DNA of 64,000 bases from assembly GCA_963931925.1 (NCBI GenBank), contig OZ007579.1:28159981-28223980 (forward strand). Reading direction: 5' to 3'. Below are positions 10,830 through 21,667 of this stretch, piece after piece (within the stretch, counting starts at the first letter, position 1; each line of letters opens with the position of its first letter). Source of the stretch: Onchidella celtica. Lineage: Eukaryota; Mollusca; Gastropoda; Systellommatophora; Onchidiidae. The translations under genes and the position numbers were made by a program. The notes beneath the pieces were generated by a model. It did no database searches and was not told the DNA's origin. It saw nothing but the letters and a program-made list of their open reading frames with translations.

Positions 10830-11670
10830 AAGCCCTTCGGGGGCAGGGGGAGAGAGGGAATACCACTACCCGGTGCCTCTCACTCGTCAGAACATGGCGT
10901 TTCCCCAGCAGACGTGAACCTGTGTGTACTGCGTGCTCGTGCAATGTGATTCATATTGTTGTGTCTGGCTGTGTGTTTCACCGGTAGGTCTGATTGTTTG
11001 TGGTCAACACGTCCTAAAGGCAGTTTAGTACAACGTGAAAACAAACATCATCGCTAATCCGTTCCTTTATCCACTCGCGAACCTGTCGTTCTCTGACTTG
11101 TCCTCGACGGGACGAACTTTATTGGGTCATGGCCGGAGAACCGAAAAATCAAAACAAAGCCGCGAAGGCGAGAAAGCGAGGGCGTATTCCTGCATGCTGA
11201 CCTTGAAACTGCGGTTGGTAGATCGCAGTAGCACTCTGGAGAGGTCAGCGTGTTATTATTGGAAGCGATAAAAGGCTCGCTGTGAAGATAACAACAGGAG
11301 GCTAAAAATATAAACAGTGGTATGGATCGGTTACGTGACGACGAGCAATGCTAGATCTATGTAACTGTAGGAGCTTATGTGTCATTGTTTCGCTTTAGTG
11401 TGTCAAGAATTCAGTGTAGGGGGTAGTGTACAGTCTAGATCAGGGAAAGGTTATCGCAGGCCAGTCGGTAAATATTCATACTATAGCGGCGTTCTTTGTG
11501 TTGGATTTCCCCTATTCGCGGGATCTAGATTTTATATTCTGTTATTCTGTGCTAGGAAATCTATTTCGGTGTGTTTTATCGTCTTACATGTTAGCCTGCA
11601 AGCGAACATGTCAGGTTCTCATGGATCCGGATTTAGGACATAGGCGGAGGGAGAGGAGCTTCGCATAAAG
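10830..11670 (+). promoter_or_regulatory. candidate promoter and first 5' UTR exon
   Basis: A repeat-free, somewhat more GC-rich stretch. It contains a TATA-like GATAAAAGGCTCGC near 11266-11279 and ends at a strong donor, AAAG|GTAAGA, with the intron starting at 11671. Short open frames inside it have no recognised domain. It has the strand expected for a 5' exon of the polyQ gene at 31 kb, but a 19-kb link cannot be shown from sequence alone. Confidence 0.22.
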
Positions 11671-11819
11671 GTAAGAAAACACAACTCAAAGCAGGCCAGG
11701 TTGCTGCTGTTTGGATAGCCGAGAATGTTCCTACTTAAGACTTGTCAACACTTGAGTGACTCATAATACTATGGCCTTTATCAGTAGGTAAATAGTTACA
11801 TAAGTAAAGAAAGATAATA

Positions 11820-12026
11820 CAGGGTGAGCCAGATGTTATTTCATCATATTATTCTATTAACATAGTTACATTTCAACCAAATAAAGAGTTCACCAATTAT
11901 ATTTCAACTAAGTGAAGTGTACATCAAGTACGCCTATATGTTTAATAATTTACGTAGTCAAAATTTGGTTGAAATAAAACCATTAATAAAATAATAGTAT
12001 GGTAAATTAACTCTTAGTCCACCCTG
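11820..12026. mobile_element. mariner-type MITE with TA duplication
   Basis: A 207-bp element begins CAGGGTGAGCC and ends CCACCCTG, flanked by TA on both sides (11818-11819 and 12027-12028). The inverted ends continue about 40 bases (TATTATTCTATTAA inside the left arm, TTAATAAAATAATAG in the right). CAGGGTG-type ends with TA duplications are characteristic of Tc1/mariner elements. It has no transposase, so it is non-autonomous. Confidence 0.82.
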
Positions 12027-12755
12027 TATTTTGTAGTTAGACCCTATTGATAATTGTATGAGATAAACTGTTGTCTTTCCTTTTGAAAATTGACATTTAA
12101 GAGGTGGAACACTTTCTTCGTTAAAATGAGCCACCTCCTCCTTCCAACATGGAAATTTGGCTTGAAGGTTATAGATCTACGCATTAGTAATATTGAGCGA
12201 TGAAAAAGTTAATAATACGTGCAAAGATCTAGTCTATATTTAATATTCTATAAGAAGTGAAAACTATTAAATATTTTTTATTGACGTTAGTTGGAGTTTC
12301 ATTCTGATTGTCTCTCAAAAAAAAAAAAAAAAAGAAGCACTCTTCATTCTTCACTGCTGCACAAAGTTTAACCCTAAATTTTGCAAATTATTGGGTCTGC
12401 AATCCCAAATGCAACGACGCATCATTTTTATGAGTTAGAACAACAGTGATTGCTCTGAAAACTGTCAGTTAAATTTATTTGAAATGTTGCATAAGTTCAC
12501 ATTTCACACTAAACCTTGTAGAACTGATTTGTTCTGTGTTAGACTGTAGCCTGATTTTGAATTTGTCTTTGTGCTGTGTAGAAAAATAATAATCAGACTG
12601 AGTCTTTAAAAAAACCTATTTCAACTGAAGTAAACTATGGAAAACATAATGTCATTCGCTCAATGTATAAATATTACAATATAAATATAGGTGGTAAATT
12701 CATTAATTTACACCAGATTTAATCATTATACACTTTATTTAGCTGAAATAGAACT
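12027..12755. other. no gene recognised, AT-rich
   Basis: AT-rich DNA with an A-run at 12318-12334. I find no gene, splice structure or named repeat here. Confidence 0.4.
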
Positions 12756-12930
12756 GTGCGTTGGTCTGCTGTTGGAATCCCGTTAAACTCCATCTCAGAA
12801 GTGTTGTGTCTGTTGTCAGTGGATCGTAGAATTTTAGAATTTTACATAGAAAGCTATAGCGGAGCAGTGAATACAACTCTGTATTTTCTCTGTCTGGCTT
12901 TGTCATTAGTCTACAGTCTGCCAGCAACAT
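12755..12930. mobile_element. MITE family M2, degenerate copy 1
   Basis: Shares internal motifs with the intact copies at 36794-36906 and 50668-50759: TTTTACATAGAAAGCTATAG, GAGCAGTGAATACAACTC and TATTTTCTCTGTCTGGCTTT. The CTGTTGTT-type ends are eroded (CTGCTGTTGGAATCCC on the left, CAGCAACATC on the right). Confidence 0.6.
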
Positions 12931-13165
12931 CTTTTGCTTTGATTCTAGGTTTAACCAAGTTCCAACAGTTGATGGACGTTGTGAAAATTACATAAAATTA
13001 TGGTAAAGTAACGTTTTGTCCAGGCTGTGTATTCATTCTCATTCTGTAGGTGCTGTGCTTGCTTCTTCGAGAACGTTCCTTTTGATTAGAAAGTGATAAT
13101 TGCAAACAAATGCCATTAAAATTTAGGTATCCGGTGTGATCCACTGAGAAGATAAATATATCAAA

Positions 13166-13350
13166 CAAAAATGGGAAAGAGTTCACTGTTTGGTACATAT
13201 GGACCATCTATTCAAAATCAGCCTGTACCTAACCATATCCTTAATCTCATCTCGACCTTAACTCCAAGCCTATTCTTATCACTAGTCCTGCCCCTTATCC
13301 CTTCAGTCAGAAAAGAGAAGAAAATCTGGAAAGAATTTAAGTTTACAGTA
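13166..13350 (+). repeat. dispersed repeat family R3, copy 1
   Basis: A CCTAACC/ATCTCGACCTTAAC-type pyrimidine-rich segment followed by AGAAGAAAATCTGGAAAGAA. It matches 63565-63700 (ACCTCGACCTTATTC, then GAAAATCTGAAAGAATAA). In both places it lies near M2 MITE sequence, so it may be the internal part of a longer M2 element. The open frame at 13171-13356 arises from this repeat. Confidence 0.6.
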
Positions 13351-13498
13351 GTTTAGTGTATGGAACCCTTTCCCCCCAAAAATAGTCAAATGCCTAAAAT
13401 CAAAGTGGATTATCAACAAGACATGGTGAAAGATGTCAGAAACTTAGGTGCTCTGGCCCGCTAGTCATTTCATTACTTGGTTTCTGGATCCAGTTTTA

Positions 13499-13556
13499 TC
13501 TATCTAAATATCTAGCTATCTCTCTCTATCTCTCTCTCTCTCTATCTATCAATCTG
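13499..13556. repeat. (CTAT/CTCT)n microsatellite
   Basis: Short run of CTAT, CTAA and CTCT units. Confidence 0.8.
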
Positions 13557-13619
13557 TACTAAATGGAATGTAGAGAAAACAAATGTCCAAAATTTGAATG
13601 GTTTTATCTATGCAAAAAG

Positions 13620-13640
13620 CAGTGGTTCCCAACCCTTTTT
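13620..13640 (+). mobile_element. solo hAT-like terminal motif
   Basis: CAGTGGTTCCCAACCCTTTT at about 13621 resembles the terminal inverted repeat of hAT elements. I found no matching right end nearby, so this may be a decayed end or coincidence. Confidence 0.35.
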
Positions 13641-13994
13641 CGTTCCATTTGCTCCTGGTAATTTTTAAAAAACTACCGGTACTTCTGTATTGGAAATACC
13701 TGAAGACTTCACCGATGAACTGGGGACAGTCATAATTGTTAATAATATGAATATTGTTTAAAATCTTTTAGACAATATTAGTTAAAAATGAATTACCAGC
13801 GCCCCAATGACTAATTTTTCACTGAAAGAAATAGTAATTTCCCTGTAAAACTCCATTTGTAGTGTGAGATTTGAAAGTTAAACTTTCACAATTTCTCAGA
13901 TGAACATGTTTGTGACAGTGCCTGTTTTTCTAGTGACGTCTTCATCAACTGACTGACAGATAATGTCTCCCTGGGGCCTTATCTGTTTTGTACA

Positions 13995-14012
13995 GCATGA
14001 AGGTGTATTTGG

Positions 14013-14088
<76 letters not shown>

Positions 14089-14705
14089 GCATGGGTGTGT
14101 GGGTGAGAGAGAGAGAGGAAGTGAGAGAGAGAGATAGGGGGGGTATTTGTGTGTGTGTGTGTGTGTGAGAGAGTGATCAGGGAGAAAGTGAGAGAGAGAG
14201 AGAGAGAGAGCGGCATGTGTGTGTGTGTGTGAGAGAGAGAAAGTGAGAGAGAGAGGGGAGGGGGGTATTTGTGTGTGTGTGTGAGAGAGAGAGATCAGAG
14301 AGAAAGAGAGAGAGAAGGGGGGGGGTATTTGTGTGTGTGTGTGTGTGAGAGAGAGAGGGGGTATTTGTGTGTGTGTGTGAGAGAGAGAGAAAGTGAGAGA
14401 GAGAGGGGGGGGTATTTGTGTGTGTGTGGGAGAGAGAGAGATCAGAGAGAAAGTGAGAGAGAGAGAAGGGGGGGGGTATTTGTGTGTGTGTGTGTGTGTG
14501 TGAGAGAGAGGGGGGGTATTTGTGTGTGTGTGTGTGAGAGAGAAAGTGAGTGAGAGAGAGAGGGGGTATTTGTGTGTGTGTGTGAGAGAGAGCAAGTGAG
14601 AGAGAGAGAGGGGGATATTTGTGTGTGTGTGTGTGAGAGAGAAAGTGAGAGAGAAGGGGGGGGGGTAATTGCGTGTGTGTGTGAGAGAGAGGGAGAGAGA
14701 CGGAG
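13995..14705. repeat. compound GA/GT minisatellite
   Basis: A (GA)n core at about 14014-14088 is followed by at least ten repeats of a compound unit: a G-run, TATTTGTGTGTGTG, then GAGAGAG with AAAGTGAGAGAG. Units are roughly 50-80 bp. The 305-codon minus-strand frame of Ser/Leu/Thr/His is a by-product of this array and not a gene. Confidence 0.92.
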
Positions 14706-14711
14706 AGAGGT

Positions 14712-14766
14712 TACTTAATTTCATTGTAAAGTGCTTTGGGTCCACTCTGTGAAGTGTGATGCTATA
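14712..14766 (+). repeat. LINE/SINE 3'-tail fragment cut by insertion
   Basis: TTGTAAAGTGCTTTGGGTC then GTGATGCTATA resembles the tail motif (GTAAAGCGCT...GCGCTATA) seen at 16335, 28300 and 51930. It stops abruptly where the next element's CAGTGCTGAATTG begins. Confidence 0.5.
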
Positions 14767-15122
14767 CAGTGCTGAATTGACCATTAAGCACAATAAGCAC
14801 GTGCTTAGGGCATCAAGGAAAAAAGGGGGCAGCAAGGGAAGGGAAGGGGGGGGGGGCACCACAGAAAAGGATAAGCGGGGGTAGGTACCTTAAACCTTGT
14901 TTCAATACCAGAGATAAATTTCGTATTGCCACTTTTTACACAATCTTTGACAAAGCAGAAACTCACATGAGCAGGAAAGGAGAGATGTACAAAGACATAA
15001 CGGACACATTTCCTTGTCTAAATGATGTACCAAATGATGCACCTTCCTCATCTACCGAAACTGAAAGGTACTCGCAGTCCTGTCAGTCAGATGACATAAA
15101 ACAGGTCTTCAAAAGTTCTTAA
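14767..15122 (+). pseudogene. hAT-like transposase fragment with left end
   Basis: CAGTGCTGAATTGACC at 14767 and GTGCTTAGGGCATC resemble the ends of a hAT-related group. Downstream, a frame from about 14883 to TAA at 15120-15122 reads FNTRDKFRIATFYTIFDKA, then a polar acidic segment with KDITDTFPCLNDV. This resembles the region of ZMYM1/DUF4371-type hAT transposases that starts with an F/Y-R-V-x-x-F/Y-x-x-I-x-D pattern. Zinc-finger and catalytic regions are missing, so it is a relic. A possible partner end, with GTGCTTAGGGCATAAG and TTTAATCAGGCCC, lies at 17670-17705. No target duplication was found. Confidence 0.5.
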
Positions 15123-15787
15123 CTTTTCTTTAAAAAAAGAAAAAATCTAATTTGACTTATAGGCCCTTAAAAATAGTGTTTAAGTTTCAAAATTTGTCCA
15201 AAAGTCACTAAAAAGCTCTTAGAATACCTGATTGTCATAACTTTCTTCGTTATGTTGTGATGCAGCGTTTGTTTTTTTTAAAAAAATTTAAATACTCGCC
15301 TTTATCGATTTTCGACTTGATTGACCAACGTTCTGACAATGCACATAGGATCCCGAGAACAGTAGTGAAAGGTCCCCTAGAAATATCTTAAATTTTTGTC
15401 CAAGCAGTCCTTCAAGATCCTTAATTTTGGTTTTCACGGACCTATTTATGGGAATCCTCACATTCCGTTTCCTAACCCTCTAACACCCCCCCTCTCCCCC
15501 AGCCCTTGTACCGGTAGTTTTATTAATAATGAAAATGTATTTTCCGTTTATTATTTTTGCTCTCTCTCTCTCTGTCTATCCCGTAGTCTTGTGGACCGTT
15601 TGGGGCGCCACAGATGATCTGGCAACTAGCATTACAAAAGGTTCAAAGTGACCAGTTTTGGGAGTACACCAGACATATTAAAGTATTCAGCTAAAATTTT
15701 TCATTAACGGAGTTTTCAAAATGGCACATCTTTTTGATAACTTTTTTACTGTTTTAATTTTTATTTGTAACAATAAAAGTATTATTA
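15123..15787. other. no gene recognised; decayed transposon interior
   Basis: AT-rich sequence downstream of the transposase fragment, with a C-run near 15486-15499. No conserved coding segment is visible. Confidence 0.35.
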
Positions 15788-16135
15788 TAGACAAAGTGGT
15801 CTAGAGGCAAGGTGCTCGCCTCTCATGCCAAGGGTCCCGGGTTCAAAACCCGGGCAGTGCAGGCATGTTGGAAATTGGGATTTTCCTAATATTTTCAAGT
15901 CTCTGAACCTATTGGGGGGTAGGATCGAGTACCTAGTCTTCTCGGATAAGGACGAAAAATTCGGAGGGCCCGTGTGCACGTTGCGCACGTTAAAGATTCC
16001 TTGGCAGTTGGAAATCGTAAAGAGTAGGCCGAACAGGCCGCTGCCCTGGCAAAATTGAAATTAATAGATTAAAATTTATCCATATCAACCCCCACCCCCC
16101 CAACCAGCAACAACAAAATTTATTCATTATTGAAT
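15788..16135 (+). mobile_element. tRNA-derived SINE, copy 4
   Basis: Sense copy with the best head-body order. The head starts GACAAAGTGGTCTAGAGGC, the B box is GGTTCAAAACC at 15839-15849, and then GCAGGCATGTTGG. The body holds TCTTCTCGGATAAGGACG, GCACGTTGCGCACGTTAAAG and CAGTTGGAAATCG. A C-rich tract at 16089-16102 sits at the same internal position as in the antisense copies. The 3' end is AT-rich and lacks the CAAATTTCCCAAATGGG tail. Confidence 0.82.
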
Positions 16136-16189
16136 ATATATTATTATTAATAAATATTCAAATATTATTTGAGTTGTGAGTTGTGAACT

Positions 16190-16396
16190 GCGTCTAACAG
16201 GCTGCGTTACAATTTGCTCTGAGATAGAGAGAGGTAGAGAGATAGTGAGTGAGACAGTGAGAGAGAAAGAAGCAATGTAGTGTGTTGAGCGCTTCGCCAG
16301 TGCTCCATTCTGCTTTGTGGTTGACATGTTGCTTCTGTAAAGCGCATAGAGCATTTTAAATGGATATGCGCTACACAAATGCCATCCATTATTATT
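16190..16396 (+). mobile_element. repeat with LINE-like tail, family T copy 1
   Basis: Starts AACAGGCTGCGTTACAATTT, has a GAGA-rich middle and GTGTGTTGAGCGCTTCGCC, and ends with GTAAAGCGCATAGAGC, ATGGATATGCGCTACAC and a short ATT-type tail. The copy at 51776-51988 is highly similar throughout. The tail resembles 3' ends used by CR1/L2-type LINEs, so this could be a SINE or a LINE 3' UTR. No tRNA head is evident. Confidence 0.65.
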
Positions 16397-16695
16397 ATTA
16401 TAATGTGCATAAAATGGCAGAGCGTAGAAATAAAAGCATAAATTCATTATTAATATTTTTTGTTATTATTAATATTACATGTATTATTATTGTTAATTCC
16501 CCCGGCGCCATCAACTCGAGTTACGCCACTAGTAACACCTGTGACCAGTAGCACTCAGACAGTGACTTCACATTTTTTGTAATGACTATTCATTTTATTC
16601 GTTTATACATTCATTTGAGTAATTACAAGGCTGAACAGAGGAAATATGGACTTTTGTCCACTGTTCAGCTATTGCTTACTATGTAAAAGACTACA

Positions 16696-16862
16696 GAGAG
16701 AGTGTGTGTGTGTGTTTGTGTGTGTGTGAGTGTGTGTGAGAGAGAGAGAGAGAGTGTGTGCGTGTGTGGGTGCATAGAGTGCATAAAGCGCATAGAGCAT
16801 TTTAAAAATGGATATATGCGCTATATAAATGCCATACATTATCATCCATTATTATTACAGAC
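16696..16862 (+). repeat. GT/GA microsatellite plus tail of family T
   Basis: (GT)n and (GA)n runs at 16700-16760 are followed by CATAAAGCGCATAGAGC, ATGGATATATGCGCTATAT and an ATT-rich end. This is a truncated third copy of the family T tail. Confidence 0.6.
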
Positions 16863-17145
16863 ACCTGAAAACTGCCACTATGTACACTTAGGAAGAGTGA
16901 AGTATTTACTCCTTCTCTCTTCCTCAGAAAATGAGGGAAAGAGTTCCGTACGTCTCGACCATCCAGTGAAGATACACTACATCAGTGTTTCTCTACCTTT
17001 TTTTTTTTTTTTTGTTGAACTAAGGATCAGAAATACCATGAAGTTCAGACAAAAATTGTAAACAGTGACATCACGTGACTACATTTGATTTACGGCGGGA
17101 CGCATTATAAATAATTGAAATAAACAAACAAAAAACATTGATACT

Positions 17146-17400
17146 GTAAGACTCGAGACACAATGCCGAGCTAGACGGACCATTCCTTCTTTCACTATGG
17201 GTCCATAACTTGCGCGCGGATAAACACGGTGAGTAATTAACTACTCACAGGGCTCTGTGGTACTAGTCTTTTTCGTTCAATTATGAAGGGGTATGGTGCG
17301 AATTGTTTGCATCGTTAACATGGATGATACGCGCGCAAGTCGACGGACGGAATTTGGCGATTTGAACTGTCTCGATATCTAGTGTCTCGGGTAAGACTAA
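17146..17400. mobile_element. inverted-repeat MITE, family M3 copy 1
   Basis: GTAAGACTCGAGACAC at the left and GTGTCTCGGGTAAGAC at the right are inverted partners. The interior shares GACGGACCATTCCTTC, CTTTTTCGTTCA and ATGATACGCGC with 61352-61570. Non-coding. Confidence 0.68.
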
Positions 17401-17654
17401 GACTGCGTACATTATTGACTCAACAGCTCATTAAGGGCAAGCCTCAAATTACATATGTATAATGCTTTCTGCGAAATGGTGTTAAATTAAATTGGAAAAA
17501 AAAAAGGTTTTAATAATGATAAAAAAAATCTTTCAGGTCCGACCGAGAAGAAAAATGAATGTTGAATCTAAAGTTTCACATTTAACACTTCTATCAAGTC
17601 TTAGCGTCTTGTCACTTTTGACAATGCCTTGCAAATAGAAGGGTCGAGGGGACA

Positions 17655-17712
17655 TAGAGATTGGGCTGTGCTTAGGGCATAAGTTTGCCTTTAATCAGGC
17701 CCCGGTACCGTA
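17655..17712 (-). mobile_element. possible right end of hAT-like element
   Basis: Reverse-complement reading gives CGGGGCCTGATTAAAGGC then ATGCCCTAAGCACAGCCC, resembling the 14767 end motif (GTGCTTAGGGC). If it is the partner end, the element spans about 2.9 kb and has since received other insertions. No matching 8-bp duplication is visible. Confidence 0.3.
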
Positions 17713-17896
17713 TGAATTATTTATATGCTTCATTATTTTTATTATACCGTGTGCACAAGAGCCATTGACTTAATGATACATGTACTTCGTCAGTCACTTT
17801 TAATGACAGTTTGTTATATTGTCTGTGCATTTCCTTTGAAATTTGAAGAAATTATAGCCATTTTTATTTTGAAGTCTTTTTATTTTCTTTTTGTTT

Positions 17897-18556
17897 AACC
17901 CTTTGAGTTCCAGAAAGACATTTGCTTGTCTCAACCCTTTGAGTTCCAGAAAGACATTCGTTTGTCTCAACCCTTTGAGTCCCAGAAAGACATTTGCTTG
18001 TCTCAACCCTCTGAGTTCCAGAAAGACATATGTGTAGCGGTCTGCGAAAATTGGGAATGTGTCGGCAACTCAAGAACCGAGATGTAGGCTAAAATAGGTG
18101 CTGGGGTCACCCGAGGTCAAAATTGAGATTTAGGCTTTGGGGGATTCCCGGACACCTTAAAAGTATATTTACGAAAGCTTTTGTCCGAAAAACGCCTAGA
18201 AATATTTTATTTTGATTTTCTCATTTTTTGCTTTTTTGTGTTTTGTCACTTCAAATGTCTATATCTCAGCTTCTAGAAATGATAAATCAAAACTTTAAAA
18301 AGCAGCAGCATCAGAAACACCCCCTCTTACCACACATACCAAAAAGTCAAAATCAAAAATTTTGGAGACATTCCCAATTATCGCAGACCACTACACATTT
18401 GCTTGTCTCAACCGTTTGAGTTCTAGAAAGACATTTCCTTGTTTCAACCCTTTGAGTTCCAGAAAGACATTTGCTTGTTTCAACCCTTTGAGTTTCAGAA
18501 AGACATTAGCTTGCACTAACTCTTTGAGTTCCAGAAAGACATTAGCTTGCACAATG
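17897..18556. repeat. 36-bp minisatellite split by an insertion
   Basis: Units of 36 bp built on AACCCTTTGAGTTCCAGAAA followed by GACATTTGCTTGTCTC. About four units lie at 17897-18030 and about four to five at 18398-18556. The two blocks are separated by the inverted-repeat element at 18031-18397. The first unit begins at TTAACCCTTTGAG, which resembles a piggyBac-type end. The in-frame 12-residue peptide repeats are not evidence of a gene. Confidence 0.88.
18031..18397. mobile_element. 367-bp inverted-repeat element inside minisatellite
   Basis: Left end TGTGTAGCGGTCTGCG with AATTGGGAATGTGTC, right end GACATTCCCAATT with CGCAGACCACTACACA, forming ~31-bp inverted repeats with few mismatches. 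Array sequence GACAT on the left resumes as CATTTGCTTG on the right, so the unit was interrupted with a probable 2-3 bp duplication. No open frame resembles a transposase. The insertion is younger than the array. Confidence 0.82.
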
Positions 18557-18929
18557 TTCCACATGGATTAGTAGGGACAAGGTTAATATGTGGAAAACGT
18601 GCATATTCTGTTAGGATTCAAACTTGTCTTTGTGAGCTTTGTACCGTCTTCTTTGAAAATTGTAAACAAATTTAGACCCCTGGGCAGCAATACCGACCAC
18701 TCAAAATCCAGGATGGCGGCGTTTCCATGGCAACCATAATTATGACAAACACTTTTTTAAAACATTTTTTTTCTGCAAATTTAGACATCTCCTGAGTTGG
18801 GTTATGAAAGTTAAAATTGTCTATTTCCGATAATAAAAAAAAAAAATCACCGCCAGGACCCTACCGCCCCCCCCCCCCACCCTCCAAATTTGGGCATGTT
18901 TTATTTCACAATTCACAATATAGTACATC

Positions 18930-19140
18930 CTGTATCTTCAGTTGTTGAAGTTTAGAGATATGTAGGACGTATTATTTGCATTCATTCTGTATCAACTTCA
19001 ATTAAACTTCAGAAGTATGTAGGCCCATGTTCATTATACATTCTGCATCTTCAGTTGAACTTGAGAAATGTGGAGAACGCGTGTTTGTGTACGTTCTGTA
19101 TCAGATCTTCGGTTGTCTTTTAGAGATGTTTGAACCTTAT
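18930..19140. repeat. degenerate ~65-bp tandem repeat
   Basis: Three diverged units share a CTGTATC or CTGCATC motif, then TTCAGTTG, AACTT(C/G)AGA and a TGTAGG or TGGAGAACG segment. No gene content. The preceding 18,557-18,930 holds only a C-run at about 18868-18882. Confidence 0.55.
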
Positions 19141-19224
19141 CTGAAAAACAACAACCCGATTTTATCGTAGACACCAAAAATAATGGTGTATTTCCGTCAT
19201 TTTCTACAGGTTTACACAGAAAGT

Positions 19225-19725
19225 ATCATAAAACAAAGGAAGCGCATATCCGTGCAACATGTTGTACGGATATGGACAGTGCATATCCGTACAACGCACA
19301 CAATTCGATGACGTAGAACACACACCGGAATACTATATTACTGACCTTGTTAATTTGCATAGTTTTTAAAAATATGAATCGGCTTAGTAGCAAAACAATC
19401 CGACTTCTGCTCGGAGATTGCGTGATCTGCGCTAATAATATACATGTACTTGAGTGTACGCCGATCACCAATGGCTAACCCAACCACTTTTCGCCTGATT
19501 AGTCAATCTGACTACCGCCCATTGATACAAACTGACTAGACTCTCACGCCCCCAGGTCCATCTGACTATTCCATGTGTTGTCACTTTAAATTCGTGAACA
19601 CCATACCAAGTTTTGTTTCAGCAAACTTTCACCAGTCGCACTTTTTGGTAAACATGTTGTACGGATATGCACTGTCCATATCTATACAACATGTTGCACG
19701 GATATACACTTCCTAAAACAAAACC
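19225..19725. mobile_element. ~500-bp MITE with long terminal inverted repeats
   Basis: The left arm 19231-19295 (GGAAGCGCATATCCGTGC, then GTTGTACGGATATGGACAG) is matched in reverse complement by 19656-19720 (CTGTCCATATCTATACAAC, then GCACGGATATACACTTCC). Each arm itself contains CATATCCGT in both orientations, so it can form sub-hairpins. Interior is non-coding. Confidence 0.82.
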
Positions 19726-21342
19726 ACAAGATGTTCAGCTGTGTCTGGCGTCTCTCGTGTTAAGTGTCATGAAAAAAAAAACCACCATGTTTTCCCAATC
19801 TCTTTCCTTGTAGTAGAAATCAGTACAGTAGCCCTACTGTACGTGCTGTTGCTTGTCACGTTCTACCAGTTTCACTTTGACAAACTAGAATCGTAGGCAC
19901 GCTAGATATATCCGGTTTCACTCCAGTCACAAGGCGACGGGTAGTTCGCGGAAAAACTCGCTTCTGCGAAAAACAACAACAGATTACGCCGGTCTTGGGC
20001 ATGTGAGACTACAATGGGATACTGGCTTGTAGCACATTGTCGGGGATTTTCCATACTGTCATATATGAGCGTACATTTTTGTCTTTTCGAGAAAATGGGG
20101 ATCGAAACTTTGAAGAGTGTAAATTCAGAGGACAGCATTGCGTCACAAACACATACCTTGAAAAGTTTTTAACTGATTGGAATGACACTAATACATAATG
20201 AAATTAGGAATGAGAGAACCATTTTCATGACAAAACCTCAAAATCAGCAAAATGTCGTAGAAAACGATTTGGCAGATACCCCCCACGATCTAACAACTGC
20301 ATGAGATTGTGTGAATGGACCGAGTTTGGGACACTTTTGTTTTGTCTTTCCAGTCATTCATAACGTACCTGCTCTCAAGTTCGGCATTTTTTTACCCCCC
20401 CCCCCACCCCAATCCCCTCTCTTCCCACGCTTTCATGCGCTTGGCTTCAATTCCCCCTCCCTCTCCCTCCCTCCCCCCCCCCCCCCCCACCCACCCACGG
20501 CTTGTACGAGCTTACGAGCATCTTTGAACGTTACATTAGAAACACAGCCTGTATTTGATACATGTATATATTATATTCCTACGAAGTATTTCGTTGAAAA
20601 AATATAAGTAAACCTACATTCTGTTTCTTTACAGTGATTGAAAATGTACCTAGTAAGCTTCACGGAACTCTCTCTCCTCCCCCTTTCCCTTCCCTCGTGT
20701 AAGTTTTCAAAGCCCCGGGGCACCCCCTCCCCCGCCCGGCGTACATCTCACCCGTTCTTGTCTCGTCATTTGATGTTGTCCATGTGACAATGGAAAAGCC
20801 TTCTCCCACGTCTCAATTCTGCACTTACATGCAATTATTCTGTACATAAATTATTCAAGAGTTTTTTTGTTTTGTTGAAATAATGACAATTCTGTGACAT
20901 TTGAAATTCTGTTCTACATGTAAAGTAAATTTCAGCCTTAATTGCGATTAGCTCAAGAGGTAATATTTAAAATGGAGTGGTCGTGACGTCGTGAGAGTAG
21001 TTTTGAAAATGTCAGCACCAAAGGAATTAAGGAAGATATCTGAAAAACGTTGAAATGGTAAAATAATGCCTGCTTTCTTTCATGTTGTGGCAGAAAGTAG
21101 GTCAGAGCAGGAAAAACCTTGTCAGTGAACAGTACTTCCTGAATCTTGTTTACGTTGAAGTTGTCATACAGGCTACATTGTGAAGATGAATAGATACCAA
21201 AGTTAAATGGGTGTCAGGTACCATCAAATTACATGTGCCTGTTTTGTTAGGGTCAGACTGACTTTTAACATCCTCCCCCCTCCCCTCCCACACCCGTCTT
21301 CCCCGGGGCAAGATTTAGGGACAAAGTTCGTTCTACCTCTTG
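19726..21342. other. no gene recognised; C-runs
   Basis: Contains C-rich runs at 20394-20406 and 20467-20491 and AT-rich DNA between. No recognisable gene or clear repeat copy. Confidence 0.4.
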
Positions 21343-21667
21343 GCCCAGTTCTGTGCCAGCAAAGGCATTACCAAAGAACGCACAGTAGTATTTTTTGGCA
21401 CAACAGTGATTTTGATCTGCGTTTGTACCTGTTTTGGGGGGGGGGGGGGAGGAGGGAGGGGGTGGTATTTATAATAAGCCCGGAACGGCACAGCCAGCAG
21501 TTGGCACATTTAATGCGCACACCACAATTTCCTATATTTGCTTAGTAAATACAGTTGGGTAATACCCAATAATAATCTGAGCCTGCCCAGAAACAGTCGG
21601 CTTCTGCCACAATTTCTTTGGTGTATATTTTGCTGGCAGAAACTGGCTGTGACGTTCCGGGCTTAGT
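21343..21667. repeat. complex foldback repeat
   Basis: TAAGCCCGGAACGGCACAGC (from about 21475) is the inverted partner of CTGTGACGTTCCGGGCTTA (ending about 21665). A second pairing joins TGCCAGCAAAGGCATTACC (about 21355) with GGTGTATATTTTGCTGGCA (about 21620). A G-run at 21428-21440 lies between. Probably a palindromic MITE or two nested ones. Confidence 0.55.

Noticed and set aside
13945-14862. 305-codon minus-strand open frame
   Set aside because: Entirely produced by the compound GA/GT minisatellite (Ser/Leu/His/Thr blocks).
17864-18073. 12-residue peptide repeat (ETSKCLSGTQRV)
   Set aside because: Translation of the 36-bp minisatellite; the frame ends where the inserted element begins and has no start or splice support.
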